A stretch of DNA of 64,000 bases from Vibrio plantisponsor (GTDB lineage Bacteria > Pseudomonadota > Gammaproteobacteria > Enterobacterales > Vibrionaceae): the NCBI RefSeq assembly GCF_013041605.1, contig NZ_JABEQC010000012.1, positions 1-64,000 of the forward strand, in the 5' to 3' direction. The notes under the pieces are model-generated. The model did not search any database. It was not told the DNA's origin and was given only the letters and a program-made list of their open reading frames with translations. Every line of letters begins with the position of its first letter. Position 1 is the first letter of the stretch. Both the position numbers and the translations under genes were made by a program. This document shows positions 15,503 to 25,236 of this stretch, piece after piece.

Positions 15503-17245
15503 TTAAGAAGCAGTTACCGCAGTTTTGTCAGTAGCGCGAGCCTTAAAGAAAGCGTAGCCAAAGCCAGTTACTGCTGTACCTGCTGCGATAGCGACTAGGT
15601 ACATAAACACAGGAGTAATAGCACCAGGAATTGCTAGTACGAATAAACCGCCGTGTGGAGCCATCAGTTTTGCACCGAACAGCATTGATAGAGCACCAGT
15701 CAACGCACCACCTGCCATACAAGCCGGGATAACACGCATTGGGTCTTTCGCTGCGAATGGAATAGCACCTTCAGAGATGAAACATAGGCCAAGTACGAAT
15801 GATGCTTTACCTGCTTCACGCTCACTAGGTTCAAATTTGTTCTTAGCAAGGAAAGTCGCTAAGCCCATGCCTAGAGCTGGTACCATACCTGCTGCCATGA
15901 TAGCTGCCATTGGTGCGTAAGTTTGTGAAGCCAACAGACCAACACCAAATGTGTAAGCCGCTTTGTTGACAGGACCACCAAGGTCGAAACACATCATTGC
16001 GCCAAGAATAATACCAAGCAGTACTGCGTTTGCTGAACCCATGTCGTTAAGGAAGGTTGTCATCGCAGTCATGATGCCCGATACAGGTCCACCAACGATG
16101 TAGATCATGATCAAACCAGTTACTAAGCTAGCAATAAATGGAATGATAAGAATTGGTTTCAATGCTTCCATTGACTGAGGAAGAGAAACTTTGTCAGCAA
16201 TGAACTTCGCAGAGTAACCCGCTATGAAACCAGCAGCGATACCACCTAGGAAACCTGCGCCAGTAGAGCTTGCTAACATACCGCCAATCAAGCCCGGTGC
16301 AAGTCCAGGACGGTCAGCAATTGAAAACGCGATGAAACCAGCAAGTACAGGGATCATAAGAGCAAATGCTGAACCACCACCGATAGTCATCAATGCCGCA
16401 GCCAGAGTGCCTTCTTCTTTAAACGCTTCGATACCGAATACGAAAGAAAGCGCGATGATCAAACCACCTGCAACTACCACTGGTAGCATGTGAGAAACAC
16501 CTGTCATTAAGTGTTTGTACACACCTTTCTTCTCACCAGTGCTTTCAGCATTTTTTGAAGCTTCAGCTTGGGTATAAACCGTTGCCTTTTCGAATGCGTT
16601 GTTGATCTCTTGTTCTGTTTTCTTCAGAGCAAGACCCGTACTGGTTTTGTAAAGTTTTTTGCCGTTGAAGCGGTCAAGCGGAACGTCGATGTCTGCAGCA
16701 ATGATAACAAGATCAGCTTCAGCAATCTCTTGAGCAGTCAGTTGGTTTTTCGCACCAACAGAACCGCGAGTTTCTACTTTGACTTTGTGGCCAAGACGAG
16801 AACCCGTCTCTTCCAACGCTTCAGCAGCCATGAAAGTGTGTGCAACACCAGTAGGGCATGCAGTGATAGCAACAATTTTCTTCGCGCTTGCAGCAGGAGC
16901 AGCAGGTGCTTGGTAAGTGGTTGCCGCGCTTGCGCTAAGCTCAGACGCTTGCTCAACCGCTGTTTTTAAGTAAGCCGCTGGGTTACTTGTGCATGCAGAG
17001 ATATCACTTTGGTAGACTTTTTTACCAACAAAGCGAGTAGTATCAACAGGTGTATTGGCTGCGATAATTACGACTTCAGCGTTGCTGATGTCTGAATCGG
17101 TAAGCTTGTAGCCTTCAATCACAGAAGAGTGACATTCCACAACGGAAGTCCAGTTTAGTGATTTTGCGGCTTGTTCAAGCAGTCCTGCAGCAATAATGCT
17201 GTTTGCAACGCCGCTAGGGCATGCAGTGATAATAGCAATATTCAT
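15503..17245 (-). CDS. fruA: PTS fructose transporter subunit IIB'BC
   Basis: A 580-residue inner-membrane permease that imports fructose and phosphorylates it to fructose-1-phosphate. A first IIB-like domain (IIB', TACPSG, Cys9) is followed by a linker (about 105-122, Ala-rich), then the IIB domain with VAITACPTGVAHTFMAAEALE, whose Cys130 is the phosphorylation site. The IIC membrane domain (about 240-575) contains GGPVNKAAY. It is the last gene of fruBKA on the minus strand, 17 bp after fruK. Control is by Cra through the operators upstream of fruB. The duplicated IIB is normal for enterobacterial and Vibrio FruA. Confidence 0.96.
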   Translation of the reverse strand: MNIAIITACPSGVANSIIAAGLLEQAAKSLNWTSVVECHSSVIEGYKLTDSDISNAEVVIIAANTPVDTTRFVGKKVYQSDISACTSNPAAYLKTAVEQASELSASAATTYQAPAAPAASAKKIVAITACPTGVAHTFMAAEALEETGSRLGHKVKVETRGSVGAKNQLTAQEIAEADLVIIAADIDVPLDRFNGKKLYKTSTGLALKKTEQEINNAFEKATVYTQAEASKNAESTGEKKGVYKHLMTGVSHMLPVVVAGGLIIALSFVFGIEAFKEEGTLAAALMTIGGGSAFALMIPVLAGFIAFSIADRPGLAPGLIGGMLASSTGAGFLGGIAAGFIAGYSAKFIADKVSLPQSMEALKPILIIPFIASLVTGLIMIYIVGGPVSGIMTAMTTFLNDMGSANAVLLGIILGAMMCFDLGGPVNKAAYTFGVGLLASQTYAPMAAIMAAGMVPALGMGLATFLAKNKFEPSEREAGKASFVLGLCFISEGAIPFAAKDPMRVIPACMAGGALTGALSMLFGAKLMAPHGGLFVLAIPGAITPVFMYLVAIAAGTAVTGFGYAFFKARATDKTAVTAS

Positions 17246-17262
17246 AGTACGACCTTCTGTCC

Positions 17263-18237
17263 TTAATCGTTAGATACTGTAAAAGTATCAACTGGTTGTA
17301 ATTGGATTTCTTTTTGTAGGGTGATTAGTTGAGTTTCTGAAGTCACACCCACACCTACCTGCGTAACTGCAAGGGCAGATAATGCTGTAGCGAATGTGAT
17401 TAAAGATTCTTTGTCCATATTTTGCATATGACCCCAGCAAAGACCGGCAACTAGGGTGTCACCAGCACCGACCGTGCTGACAACCTCCATACGCGGTGGT
17501 TTTGCATGAAGCCATTGGCCTTGGTTTAGCCACATGGTTCCGTTGGCTCCCATTGAGACAACAATGTTTTCGATACCTTTTTCTGCTAGTTCAGCCGCCG
17601 CTGTACGGCACTCTTCAGGCGTCACCAACTCACGACCAACAAATTGAGACAGCTCTTCATCGTTTGGCTTAATCAGCCAAGGGTGAGCGTTCAAGCCTGC
17701 TGCCAATGCATCACGACTGCTATCGAACAGAACGCGTTTGCCTAGTGAGTGAAGTTTTTCAATCCAAGAAGCACATAAGCTTGGCGAAACACCAGCAGGC
17801 AGACTGCCTGCAAGAACGAAATAATCATGGTCTTGCGCAAGGCGAAGCAGAGTCGCTTCAAAAGCCGCGATATCTTCGTTGGTTACCTTGATGCCTGGGA
17901 AGTTGATGTCGCTCACTTCACCGTTCGCTTCAACGAGTTTGACGTTGATGCGAGTTGAGCCCTGAATGCGGATGAATTCGTCATGCGCACCCATCTCTTC
18001 AAACAGCTGGCAGAACATCTCTTGATTGTCTCTGCCGAGAAAGCCCGTCACAGTAACATCTGCACCGAGGTCACTCAGTACTTTCGCTACATTCACACCT
18101 TTGCCTGCCGCGTGCAGTGAACCTTTGTTTACAAGGCTTACTGTGCCCACGTTGAGCGTGTCCAAGCTACCAGTAAGATCCAGCGCTGGATTTAGGGTGA
18201 TGGTGACGACTTTCGTTGTTATGGCGTTATTCTGCAT
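17263..18237 (-). CDS. fruK: 1-phosphofructokinase
   Basis: A PfkB/ribokinase-family kinase that converts fructose-1-phosphate to fructose-1,6-bisphosphate with ATP. The early motif TLNPALDLT, the family signature KGVNVAKVLSDLGADV, and C-terminal VSTVGAGDTLVAGL with the catalytic aspartate are all present. I chose the ATG at 18237 (324 residues), preceded by AAGGGGCG. A GTG start 21 bp upstream would overlap fruB. It is the middle gene of fruBKA. Confidence 0.95.
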   Translation of the reverse strand: MQNNAITTKVVTITLNPALDLTGSLDTLNVGTVSLVNKGSLHAAGKGVNVAKVLSDLGADVTVTGFLGRDNQEMFCQLFEEMGAHDEFIRIQGSTRINVKLVEANGEVSDINFPGIKVTNEDIAAFEATLLRLAQDHDYFVLAGSLPAGVSPSLCASWIEKLHSLGKRVLFDSSRDALAAGLNAHPWLIKPNDEELSQFVGRELVTPEECRTAAAELAEKGIENIVVSMGANGTMWLNQGQWLHAKPPRMEVVSTVGAGDTLVAGLCWGHMQNMDKESLITFATALSALAVTQVGVGVTSETQLITLQKEIQLQPVDTFTVSND

Positions 18238-18247
18238 AAGTCGCCCC

Positions 18248-19387
18248 TTAACCTTCACCTAGGCCAGCGTTAATAGCAGCACCGATAGACTCCAGCGCTT
18301 TAGCCGCATCTGGACCTTCAGCAGTGAACTGAAGTTGGTGACCGTGTTTAACACCCAGAGCAATCACTTTCATCAAGCTCTTAGCATTAACAACTTTGCC
18401 ATCGCCGTCTAAGTTAGACACTTTGATTGAAGATTCGAATTTCTTCGCTTCAGCAACCAGCATCGCGCCCGGACGAGCATGAAGACCGTGTGAGTTCTTA
18501 ATCTTGAATACAGCAACATTGTCGCCAGAAGCTTCTGTTGGTTTGTCTTCTTCCGCTTCGTTGCTGAATATAGCCAGCAGTTGTTCAGTGTTTGCTTTCA
18601 GGAATACATCTTGTTCGCCAGCAAAGACTTTTTGCGACAGTGTGTTAAGCATGTTTTCGTGTGCGTTGTTGCATGCAGCGAACGCGACAAGTGCTTTAAC
18701 TGGTAAAGCGTCACATTCACAATGATTAGCAGTGGAAACGAAAGACATACCTGTGCGTTTTACGGCTTTGTCACTGCTCACAACCCATAGACCTTTACCA
18801 AGGTGAGTTGGTTTCTTAGTCACTAAGTCAGCAACGAATTCAGCGTCAGCGCAGCCACTGTTTTTTAACAGACCGCCTGCCACAGCGCTCATTTGCACCA
18901 TGTCGCTTGCCGGGAAAAGAAGTTGAATCAGTGATGCGTCGAAATCGGCTTCAAACTGAACTTCACCATTAAGCAGAGCAATGATGTCATTTGCAGATTT
19001 TGCATTTTTCAGTTTCTCTTCCACGCCGTCAGCTGAAAGCACTTTAGTTAACTGTTTCAAGATACCTAAGTGCTCATCTGACTTCGCAGCGATACCTATA
19101 GCAACATAAACCGTATTGTCGTCACCCCAGTTCACACCGTTAGGGAAGTGGTGAACAGCAACACCTGTTTGTTTCACTAAATCACGTGTGTCAGTTGTAC
19201 CGTGTGGAATAGCAATACCGTTACCTAGGAACGTAGAGTTCTGAGCTTCACGGTTTAACATGCCTTCAACATAGCCACTGTCGACTAAACCTTTTTGAGT
19301 GAGGTCGGCAGCGATAGCGCGAATAGCGTCCAACTTGTTCGCGTGAGCTTGAGCAAGTTGAATGTTTTGAGTAGTTAATTGCAGCAT
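18248..19387 (-). CDS. fruB: PTS fructose IIA-HPr fusion (diphosphoryl transfer protein)
   Basis: A 379-residue cytosolic phosphocarrier. An N-terminal IIA domain has the phospho-His in GIAIPHGTTD (His62). A central M domain follows, then a C-terminal FPr/HPr domain with HGLHARPGAML (His303) and the downstream KSLMKVIALGV segment. It takes phosphate from EI and passes it to FruA. I chose the ATG at 19387 with AAGGGGC upstream. The longer frame to 19516 would run through the Cra operator at 19468-19483 and lacks family similarity. First gene of fruBKA. Confidence 0.95.
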   Translation of the reverse strand: MLQLTTQNIQLAQAHANKLDAIRAIAADLTQKGLVDSGYVEGMLNREAQNSTFLGNGIAIPHGTTDTRDLVKQTGVAVHHFPNGVNWGDDNTVYVAIGIAAKSDEHLGILKQLTKVLSADGVEEKLKNAKSANDIIALLNGEVQFEADFDASLIQLLFPASDMVQMSAVAGGLLKNSGCADAEFVADLVTKKPTHLGKGLWVVSSDKAVKRTGMSFVSTANHCECDALPVKALVAFAACNNAHENMLNTLSQKVFAGEQDVFLKANTEQLLAIFSNEAEEDKPTEASGDNVAVFKIKNSHGLHARPGAMLVAEAKKFESSIKVSNLDGDGKVVNAKSLMKVIALGVKHGHQLQFTAEGPDAAKALESIGAAINAGLGEG

Positions 19388-19467
19388 TGTTTGCCCCTTC
19401 TTCTGTCGTAGTTCGACAGGATGATTTTTTAATTCTTTTTTATTGTAGTAACGTTTACTTAACCTTG

Positions 19468-19483
19468 GCTGAAACGATTCAGC
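19468..19483. promoter_or_regulatory. Cra (FruR) operator 1
   Basis: GCTGAAACGATTCAGC matches the Cra consensus GCTGAAWCGWTTCAGC perfectly. It lies 81 bp upstream of the fruB start. Confidence 0.85.
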
Positions 19484-19601
19484 ATTTGGTCCAAAAAAAT
19501 TCAGCAAAGTTGCCAAATAGCTTTCAAATAGTCACTTGGCACATCTACCGATTATTAAGAATTTACCGTAAACATTGACATTGGTATCAATTCCTAACTT
19601 T

Positions 19602-19617
19602 GCTGAATCCTTTCAGC
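19602..19617. promoter_or_regulatory. Cra (FruR) operator 2
   Basis: GCTGAATCCTTTCAGC deviates from the Cra consensus only at the central CG. It sits in the divergent region near the fruR side. Confidence 0.75.
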
Positions 19618-19623
19618 TTTTAT

Positions 19624-19639
19624 ACTGAATCGATTCAGC
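19624..19639. promoter_or_regulatory. Cra (FruR) operator 3
   Basis: ACTGAATCGATTCAGC has one mismatch to the consensus at the outer base. Its centre is 22 bp from operator 2, about two helical turns, and it lies 72 bp before the fruR start, so autoregulation is likely. Confidence 0.78.
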
Positions 19640-19710
19640 GTATAATTCAACACCAATGAGGATCGAAAAATTGTTTCTATGATCCGACGCACATAAATAG
19701 AGCAGTTGAT

Positions 19711-20691
19711 ATGACACTAGATGAAATAGCAAAATTAGCTGGAGTTTCGAAAACGACTGCAAGCTATGTGATCAATGGAAAAGCCCAGAAGTATCGTATT
19801 AGTGAAAAGACGCAGCAAAAAGTGATGGCTGTGGTCAATGAATACAACTATCGACCTGACCATGCTGCCTCTGCTTTACGAGCAGGGAACAGCCGTTCAT
19901 TTGGTTTGATTATTCCGGATCTAGAGAACACCAGTTACGCAAGACTGGCAAAACTGATTGAGCAAAACTCTCGTCAAGCGGGTTACCAAATTCTGATCGC
20001 CTGTTCCGATGATGATCCGGAAACCGAAATCAGTGCAGCAGAAGCGTTGGTATCAAGACGAATTGATGCACTTTTTGTCGCAAGTTCAATTCCAAACGCC
20101 AGTGACTACTATCTAAAAATGCAAAACATGGGTACGCCAGTTATTGCGATTGACCGTCCGTTGGATGACGAATACTTCGCCTGTGTGATCAGTGAAGATT
20201 ACGGCGCAGCTTACGACTTAACCTCTTCACTTTTGACGGACAATGTAAAAACGGTCGGCTTAATTGGCGCGTTACCCGAGCTGAATATTTCTCAAGAGCG
20301 TCAGCTTGGTTTTGAGTCTGCTGTTAAATCAAACCAGCGCGAATTTATGCTCGGTTATGGAGAGCACTTTAACCGTGAAGAAGGGCGCCGAGTGTTTGAA
20401 CAGTGGGTGAAAAAGGAACGTCTGCCAGATGCGATTGTGACGACGTCGTATACTCTTCTGGAAGGCATATTAGATGTGCTGATGGAGCATCCAGACCTGT
20501 TGAAAAAAATTCGTTTAGCAACGTTTGGTGACAACCGCTTATTGGATTTTCTTCCAGTGAAAATCAATTCGCTGCCGCAACAGTTTGAAGTGATTGCCGA
20601 CAGTGCGTTGGCGCTTGCGCTCAATGCTTCAGCAAAACGCTATCAATCCGGTGTTGAGTTGGTTCCACGCCGTTTGAAAGTGAGAGCGTAA
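19711..20691 (+). CDS. cra: Catabolite repressor/activator (fructose repressor)
   Basis: A 326-residue LacI-family regulator. The N-terminal HTH and hinge helix MTLDEIAKLAGVSKTTASYV... then NGKAQKYRISEKTQQKV match FruR/Cra rather than other LacI members. A periplasmic-binding-like effector domain follows (about 62-326, GLIIPDLENTSYARLAK). Family knowledge: DNA binding is relieved by fructose-1-phosphate. It is divergent from fruBKA with three Cra operators between them. A large hairpin follows the gene at 20720-20760. Confidence 0.94.
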   Translation: MTLDEIAKLAGVSKTTASYVINGKAQKYRISEKTQQKVMAVVNEYNYRPDHAASALRAGNSRSFGLIIPDLENTSYARLAKLIEQNSRQAGYQILIACSDDDPETEISAAEALVSRRIDALFVASSIPNASDYYLKMQNMGTPVIAIDRPLDDEYFACVISEDYGAAYDLTSSLLTDNVKTVGLIGALPELNISQERQLGFESAVKSNQREFMLGYGEHFNREEGRRVFEQWVKKERLPDAIVTTSYTLLEGILDVLMEHPDLLKKIRLATFGDNRLLDFLPVKINSLPQQFEVIADSALALALNASAKRYQSGVELVPRRLKVRA

Positions 20692-20719
20692 GTTACGCGC
20701 GCAAAGAATTATCGATCCT

Positions 20720-20760
20720 GATTGCCCTTTGATTTCATTGATGAAATACAAAGGGTAATC
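20720..20760. repeat. Long two-part inverted repeat between cra and sbcD
   Basis: The outer arms, a 12-bp pair from 20720 and ending at 20760 (GATTGCCCTTTG with CAAAGGGTAATC, one mismatch), enclose an inner perfect 7-bp pair ATTTCAT/ATGAAAT with a 2-nt apex. There is no T tract. A likely role is a Rho-assisted or bidirectional terminator, or mRNA end protection for cra. Confidence 0.65.
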
Positions 20761-20868
20761 ATTCCTGCATCATCACTCACTCTTTGCCTTTTCAGCGTCG
20801 CATTTGCTCGTAAAACGGGTATCATATTCGGCAACTATTTTAAAAAGTGTTCGTTGCACAGGAAAGGC

Positions 20869-22005
20869 ATGAAGTTTCTTCACACCTCAGATTGGCACTT
20901 AGGCCGTCAGTTTCATAACGTGTCGCTACTTGAAGATCAAAGGCACGTATTATCTCAAATCGTTGATTACATTAAACACAACTCGGTTGATGCTTTAGTG
21001 CTCGCCGGTGATGTGTATGATCGCTCTGTTCCTCCAACACTTGCCATTGAGTTGTTGGATGACTTTGTCACTAAGATTTGTGGTGAGCTTGGCGTACCTA
21101 TGCTTGTCATACCGGGCAACCATGACGGAGCAAAGCGATTAGGCTTTGCGGCGAAGCAGATGAAGCAATCCGGTTTGCACATCATTGCAGATTTCGAACA
21201 TATGCTTGAGCCAGTGGTTCTTAACAGTGAACAAGCCGGTGAAGTTGCTTTTTACGGCATGCCTTATAACGATCCTGAGCTGGTGCGTCACTACTATCAA
21301 ACTGCGGTTAGCACTCATGATGAAGCGCATCAGCATCTTTGCGGGTTAATTGCCGAGCAGTTTAAGCCTTCTCAGAAGAACGTATTGATCAGCCACTGTT
21401 TTGTTGATGGCGCTATTGAGTCTGAATCAGAACGTCCGTTATCCATCGGAGGTTCTGACAGAGTCAGTCACGAACACTTTTTAGCCTTTGATTATGTGGC
21501 TCTTGGTCATTTGCATCAGCCGCAAATGAAAGGCAGTGATTATATTCGCTATTCCGGTTCACCTATGAAGTACAGCTTCAGTGAGCAGCACCACAAGAAA
21601 GCGATGACTTTGGTTGAGCTTAATAAAGAAGGTTTTGTCTCTGCCAACCAAATTCCACTCAATGCGCCTCATAACATGCGAATTGTTGAAGGTGAGTTAG
21701 ACCAGATTTTAGAGCAAGGCCGAACGGACCCCAATAGCCATGACTACCTGCTGGTGCGTCTGCAAGACAAACATGCCATTCTCGACCCAATGGAAAAGCT
21801 GCGTAAGGTCTACCCAAATGTGTTGCACCTTGAAAAGCCGGGAATGTTAATTGGTGTCGATCAGGAAATGGGCAAAGCTCGTCTTGCTCGCGGAGAAATG
21901 GAGATGTTTAAAGACTTCTTCTTAGAAGCCAAGCAGGAAGCATTAACAGAAGCTCAGGAGCAAGCTGTTAGCGCTGTTATCCAGTCATTGAAGCAAGGGG
22001 AATAG
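20869..22005 (+). CDS. sbcD: Exonuclease subunit SbcD (Mre11-like)
   Basis: A 378-residue Mn-dependent nuclease of the SbcCD complex, which opens DNA hairpins and trims protein-blocked ends. The metallophosphoesterase motifs appear in order: SDWHLGR, LAGDVYDR, PGNHDG, ISHCFVDG and ALGHLHQPQ. I chose the ATG at 20869, where the family begins MKFLHTSDWHLG, with AGGAAAGG upstream. An in-frame ATG at 20722 would translate part of the inverted repeat and is rejected. It is followed after 1 bp by sbcC. Confidence 0.95.
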   Translation: MKFLHTSDWHLGRQFHNVSLLEDQRHVLSQIVDYIKHNSVDALVLAGDVYDRSVPPTLAIELLDDFVTKICGELGVPMLVIPGNHDGAKRLGFAAKQMKQSGLHIIADFEHMLEPVVLNSEQAGEVAFYGMPYNDPELVRHYYQTAVSTHDEAHQHLCGLIAEQFKPSQKNVLISHCFVDGAIESESERPLSIGGSDRVSHEHFLAFDYVALGHLHQPQMKGSDYIRYSGSPMKYSFSEQHHKKAMTLVELNKEGFVSANQIPLNAPHNMRIVEGELDQILEQGRTDPNSHDYLLVRLQDKHAILDPMEKLRKVYPNVLHLEKPGMLIGVDQEMGKARLARGEMEMFKDFFLEAKQEALTEAQEQAVSAVIQSLKQGE

Positions 22006-22006
22006 A

Positions 22007-25000
22007 ATGCGCCCGCTAAGATTATCGATTCAAGCATTTGGTCCTTTTGCTGGCAAAGAGGTGGTGGATTTCACCAGCCTTGGTGCATCTCCGCTGTTTC
22101 TGATTAATGGTCCTACGGGAGCTGGAAAAAGCTCAATCTTAGATGCGATCTGTTTTGCGCTTTATGGTGAAACCACTGGCAGCGAACGCACCGGCGATCA
22201 GATGCGCTGCGATTATGCAGACACTGAACTTGTAACGGAAATTGAGTTTGAGTTTGAACTTGCAGGCCGAGTGTACCTTGTGACTCGCAGCCCAGATCAG
22301 GAAACACCGAAAAAGCGGGGCGAGGGCACAACCAAAAAAGCTCACTCCGCTACCTTGGTGGAAATCGTAGACGGTGAACATAAGCTACTGGCAAACCGTC
22401 CCAATCCCGTTGCAAAAGCGATGGTGGATTTAATCGGCCTAGATGTGAAGCAGTTCCGTCAGGTGATGGTGATTCCACAAGGTAAGTTTCGGGAGCTTTT
22501 AGTCGCTAACTCAAAAGAACGTGAACAAATCTTTGGTCAGTTATTTCAAACACAAATTTATACTCAGATAGAGCGCGCTCTGTTTGAAAAAGCAGCGGGA
22601 ATTCGTAAAGAAAAAGATGAGTTCGATAACCAGATCAAAGGTGCGCTGAATGTTGTTTCTGTGGCTTCGGAAGATGAGTTGAAAGAAGAACAGGAAAAAC
22701 TTCAGCCTGAACTAAAGCAAAGCGAACAGAGCTATCAATCACTACAACAGCAACTGGATGAAGCGAAAAAACAACGCAGCGCAGCTCAGGATCTGAAGCA
22801 TAAATTTGTACAAAAGGCTGAGATTGAGAAAGCGGTAACCGAGCATCAATCTGAGTTGCCGGATATTGAACAACTGCGCCAGAAAAGAGCCAAAGCAAGG
22901 CAAGCGCTGACGCTCGATCTGCCATTTAACCAATGGGTCAGTGCCACGAAGCAATCTGAACAGACAGAAAAAAGCGTTATCGAAAAACAACAGCTGGTAG
23001 TGCAAACTAAAGCAAAAGTTGTACAAGCGGAATCCTTGTGGCAGCAAGCGGTTAAGAACGTGCAAGTGGTTCCTGAGTTGTCACAACAGCTTTATCAACT
23101 CGAAGAGATAGGTAAAAAATACCGCATACTCGACGACAAACAAAAAGCGCTTGAGACGGCTAAGCAAGCCTTCGCCAAAGCGAAAGTGGAAGAAGAGTCG
23201 TTTGAGAAACAGCTAAAAGAGCTGGATACAGAAATTCAAAGCAAACGAGCTGAATACGAACAAACTACTCATGCAGTATCGAGTTTAGATGCTAAACGTT
23301 TGTCGCTCGCGAATGTGGTTGAACAGATCAAAGTTCGTCAAAGCAGTGAACAGCTAACCGAACAACAAAGCAAACTTAAGCAAGCCGTGGCTCAGGCGGA
23401 AAAAAGATATGCCGACGCACAAGCCGCCACCGCTAATGCTAAGAAAGATGCTGACAGACTGGAAATGATCTGGCACACCAACCAAGCGGCTGAATTGGCG
23501 AAGTCGCTGAGCGAGGGTGATGCTTGTCCTGTCTGTGGCAGTTTGGAACATCCTCAGTTAGCAAGTTTTACCGGTGACGTGGTTACGCGTGCGGAAGTGA
23601 AAGTTGCCCGAGATGCGCAGCAGTTGTGCGCGTCAAATGAGTTGGAAGCGCTGAAAAATCATCAGTCTGTGGTATCAAATCTAGGTCAAATTGAACGTGA
23701 ACTGAACCAGTTGTTAGCCAAAATTGCAGAGCAATCGATAGCCGAACTCGCGGTGCTTGGGCAAAGCAAAGAAACGTTAGAGAAAGAGATTCAAACTCTG
23801 GCATCAATGCAGCCTCAAGTATTGAAAGCTCAGTTGGAAGCTCTGGAAGGTCGTCATTTACAAACCAAGGCTAATCTTGAAAAGTCTATTGCAGGCACAG
23901 CGGACAGCAAACATGCAATGACGGTTTTAGAAACGGAAGTGGCTTCACTATTCGAAGGTGTTTCATCTGGTTTCGATAATGTTGAGCAGGTAAGAGCCCA
24001 ATATGTTGCGGTTAAAAAGCAGATCGAAGAGCTGCAAAAAACCGAGCAGCAAATGCAGCAACAGTTTGCTGAAACGCAGAAGCAGCTTTCCGCGATAGAA
24101 TCATCATTAAATGATGCTCTGGTGCTACAAAAGCAGTGGTCTGATGAAAAGCAGAGCACCGAAAAAGCTTGGTTAGAAGCGCTGTCTGAAAGCTCGTTTG
24201 AAAACCAAGACGCCTATTTAAGCGCCAAACTGGCAGAAGCGGCGATAGCCGAACTGGAATCGTCAATTCGCCAATACGAAGATAAAGGGGCATCACTGAA
24301 AACTCAACTTGAATCAATTAATGGTGAGTTGAAAGACAAACAACAACCCGAGTTAGAGCCTTTAGAACAAGCCTTGACGGCAAAACAGCAACAAGTCGAA
24401 CAAGCGTTGCAAAGCTATACGCAACTTCGTTCGAGGATGGATAGCCTTAATCAGGTTCAACAGAAACTCAGCGCTCTTTATGCGAAGAATGAAGAGTTGG
24501 AAAAAGCCTATCAGGTGTTTGGTACATTAAGTGATATTGCTAACGGAAGAACGGGAGCAAAAGTCAGCTTGCATCGTTTTGTACTTGGCGTGCTACTGGA
24601 TGATGTTTTGATTCAGGCATCCCAGCGTTTGCAATTGATGAGCAAAGGCCGTTATCTGCTGAAACGTAAAGAAGAGCGTGCAAAGGGTAACAGTGGTTCA
24701 GGCTTAGATTTGATGGTTGAAGACGGCTACACAGGAAAATGGCGTGATGTCGCGACCCTTTCCGGTGGTGAATCGTTTATGGCTGCGCTCTCTCTGGCGC
24801 TTGGTTTGTCGGATGTCGTTCAGTCATACAGTGGTGGCATCCGTCTCGATACTCTGTTTATTGATGAAGGTTTTGGTAGCTTAGATCCAGAGTCACTCGA
24901 TTTGGCAATTCAAACCTTAATTGATTTACAGCAGGGGGGCAGAACGATTGGCATTATTTCACACGTCAGTGAGCTCAAAGAACAGATTTCGCTAAGGCTG

Positions 25001-25048
25001 GATGTTGAAGCTGCGAGAACTGGCAGTTCAATTAAACTGGTTGCTTAA
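22007..25048 (+). CDS. sbcC: Exonuclease subunit SbcC (Rad50-like SMC ATPase)
   Basis: A 1013-residue ATPase partner of SbcD. The Walker A GPTGAGKSSILDA is near residue 36. Long Gln/Glu/Lys-rich coiled coils (about 190-490 and 540-860) flank the zinc-hook CPVCG (Cys507/Cys510). The ABC signature LSGGESF is followed by Walker B TLFIDEGFGSLDPES. Length and motifs are complete. It is translationally coupled to sbcD. Confidence 0.95.
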   Translation: MRPLRLSIQAFGPFAGKEVVDFTSLGASPLFLINGPTGAGKSSILDAICFALYGETTGSERTGDQMRCDYADTELVTEIEFEFELAGRVYLVTRSPDQETPKKRGEGTTKKAHSATLVEIVDGEHKLLANRPNPVAKAMVDLIGLDVKQFRQVMVIPQGKFRELLVANSKEREQIFGQLFQTQIYTQIERALFEKAAGIRKEKDEFDNQIKGALNVVSVASEDELKEEQEKLQPELKQSEQSYQSLQQQLDEAKKQRSAAQDLKHKFVQKAEIEKAVTEHQSELPDIEQLRQKRAKARQALTLDLPFNQWVSATKQSEQTEKSVIEKQQLVVQTKAKVVQAESLWQQAVKNVQVVPELSQQLYQLEEIGKKYRILDDKQKALETAKQAFAKAKVEEESFEKQLKELDTEIQSKRAEYEQTTHAVSSLDAKRLSLANVVEQIKVRQSSEQLTEQQSKLKQAVAQAEKRYADAQAATANAKKDADRLEMIWHTNQAAELAKSLSEGDACPVCGSLEHPQLASFTGDVVTRAEVKVARDAQQLCASNELEALKNHQSVVSNLGQIERELNQLLAKIAEQSIAELAVLGQSKETLEKEIQTLASMQPQVLKAQLEALEGRHLQTKANLEKSIAGTADSKHAMTVLETEVASLFEGVSSGFDNVEQVRAQYVAVKKQIEELQKTEQQMQQQFAETQKQLSAIESSLNDALVLQKQWSDEKQSTEKAWLEALSESSFENQDAYLSAKLAEAAIAELESSIRQYEDKGASLKTQLESINGELKDKQQPELEPLEQALTAKQQQVEQALQSYTQLRSRMDSLNQVQQKLSALYAKNEELEKAYQVFGTLSDIANGRTGAKVSLHRFVLGVLLDDVLIQASQRLQLMSKGRYLLKRKEERAKGNSGSGLDLMVEDGYTGKWRDVATLSGGESFMAALSLALGLSDVVQSYSGGIRLDTLFIDEGFGSLDPESLDLAIQTLIDLQQGGRTIGIISHVSELKEQISLRLDVEAARTGSSIKLVA

Positions 25049-25236
25049 CAATCTGAAAATTCGTCTTAAAGAGGGCGGTTTGATAAACGGCTCGCTTTTC
25101 TGTTGCGTGTAAAAATCTTCAAAATCATTAAACAGTTCTCTATTTTGCTCGAACTATCAGTTTAGCTCTTTCATTACTTGTAACTAGTTAAAATTGACTA
25201 TTCTTAATGAGTAACCACATCCTTAAGTAGGCAGCG

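Noticed and set aside
19388..19516. Longer FruB start
   Set aside because: The extension runs through the Cra operator at 19468-19483 and has no family similarity; ATG 19387 has AAGGGGC upstream.
20722..20868. N-terminal extension of SbcD from an upstream in-frame ATG
   Set aside because: It would translate the right part of the nested inverted repeat and non-conserved sequence. The family begins MKFLHTSDWHLG at 20869, which has a good ribosome site.
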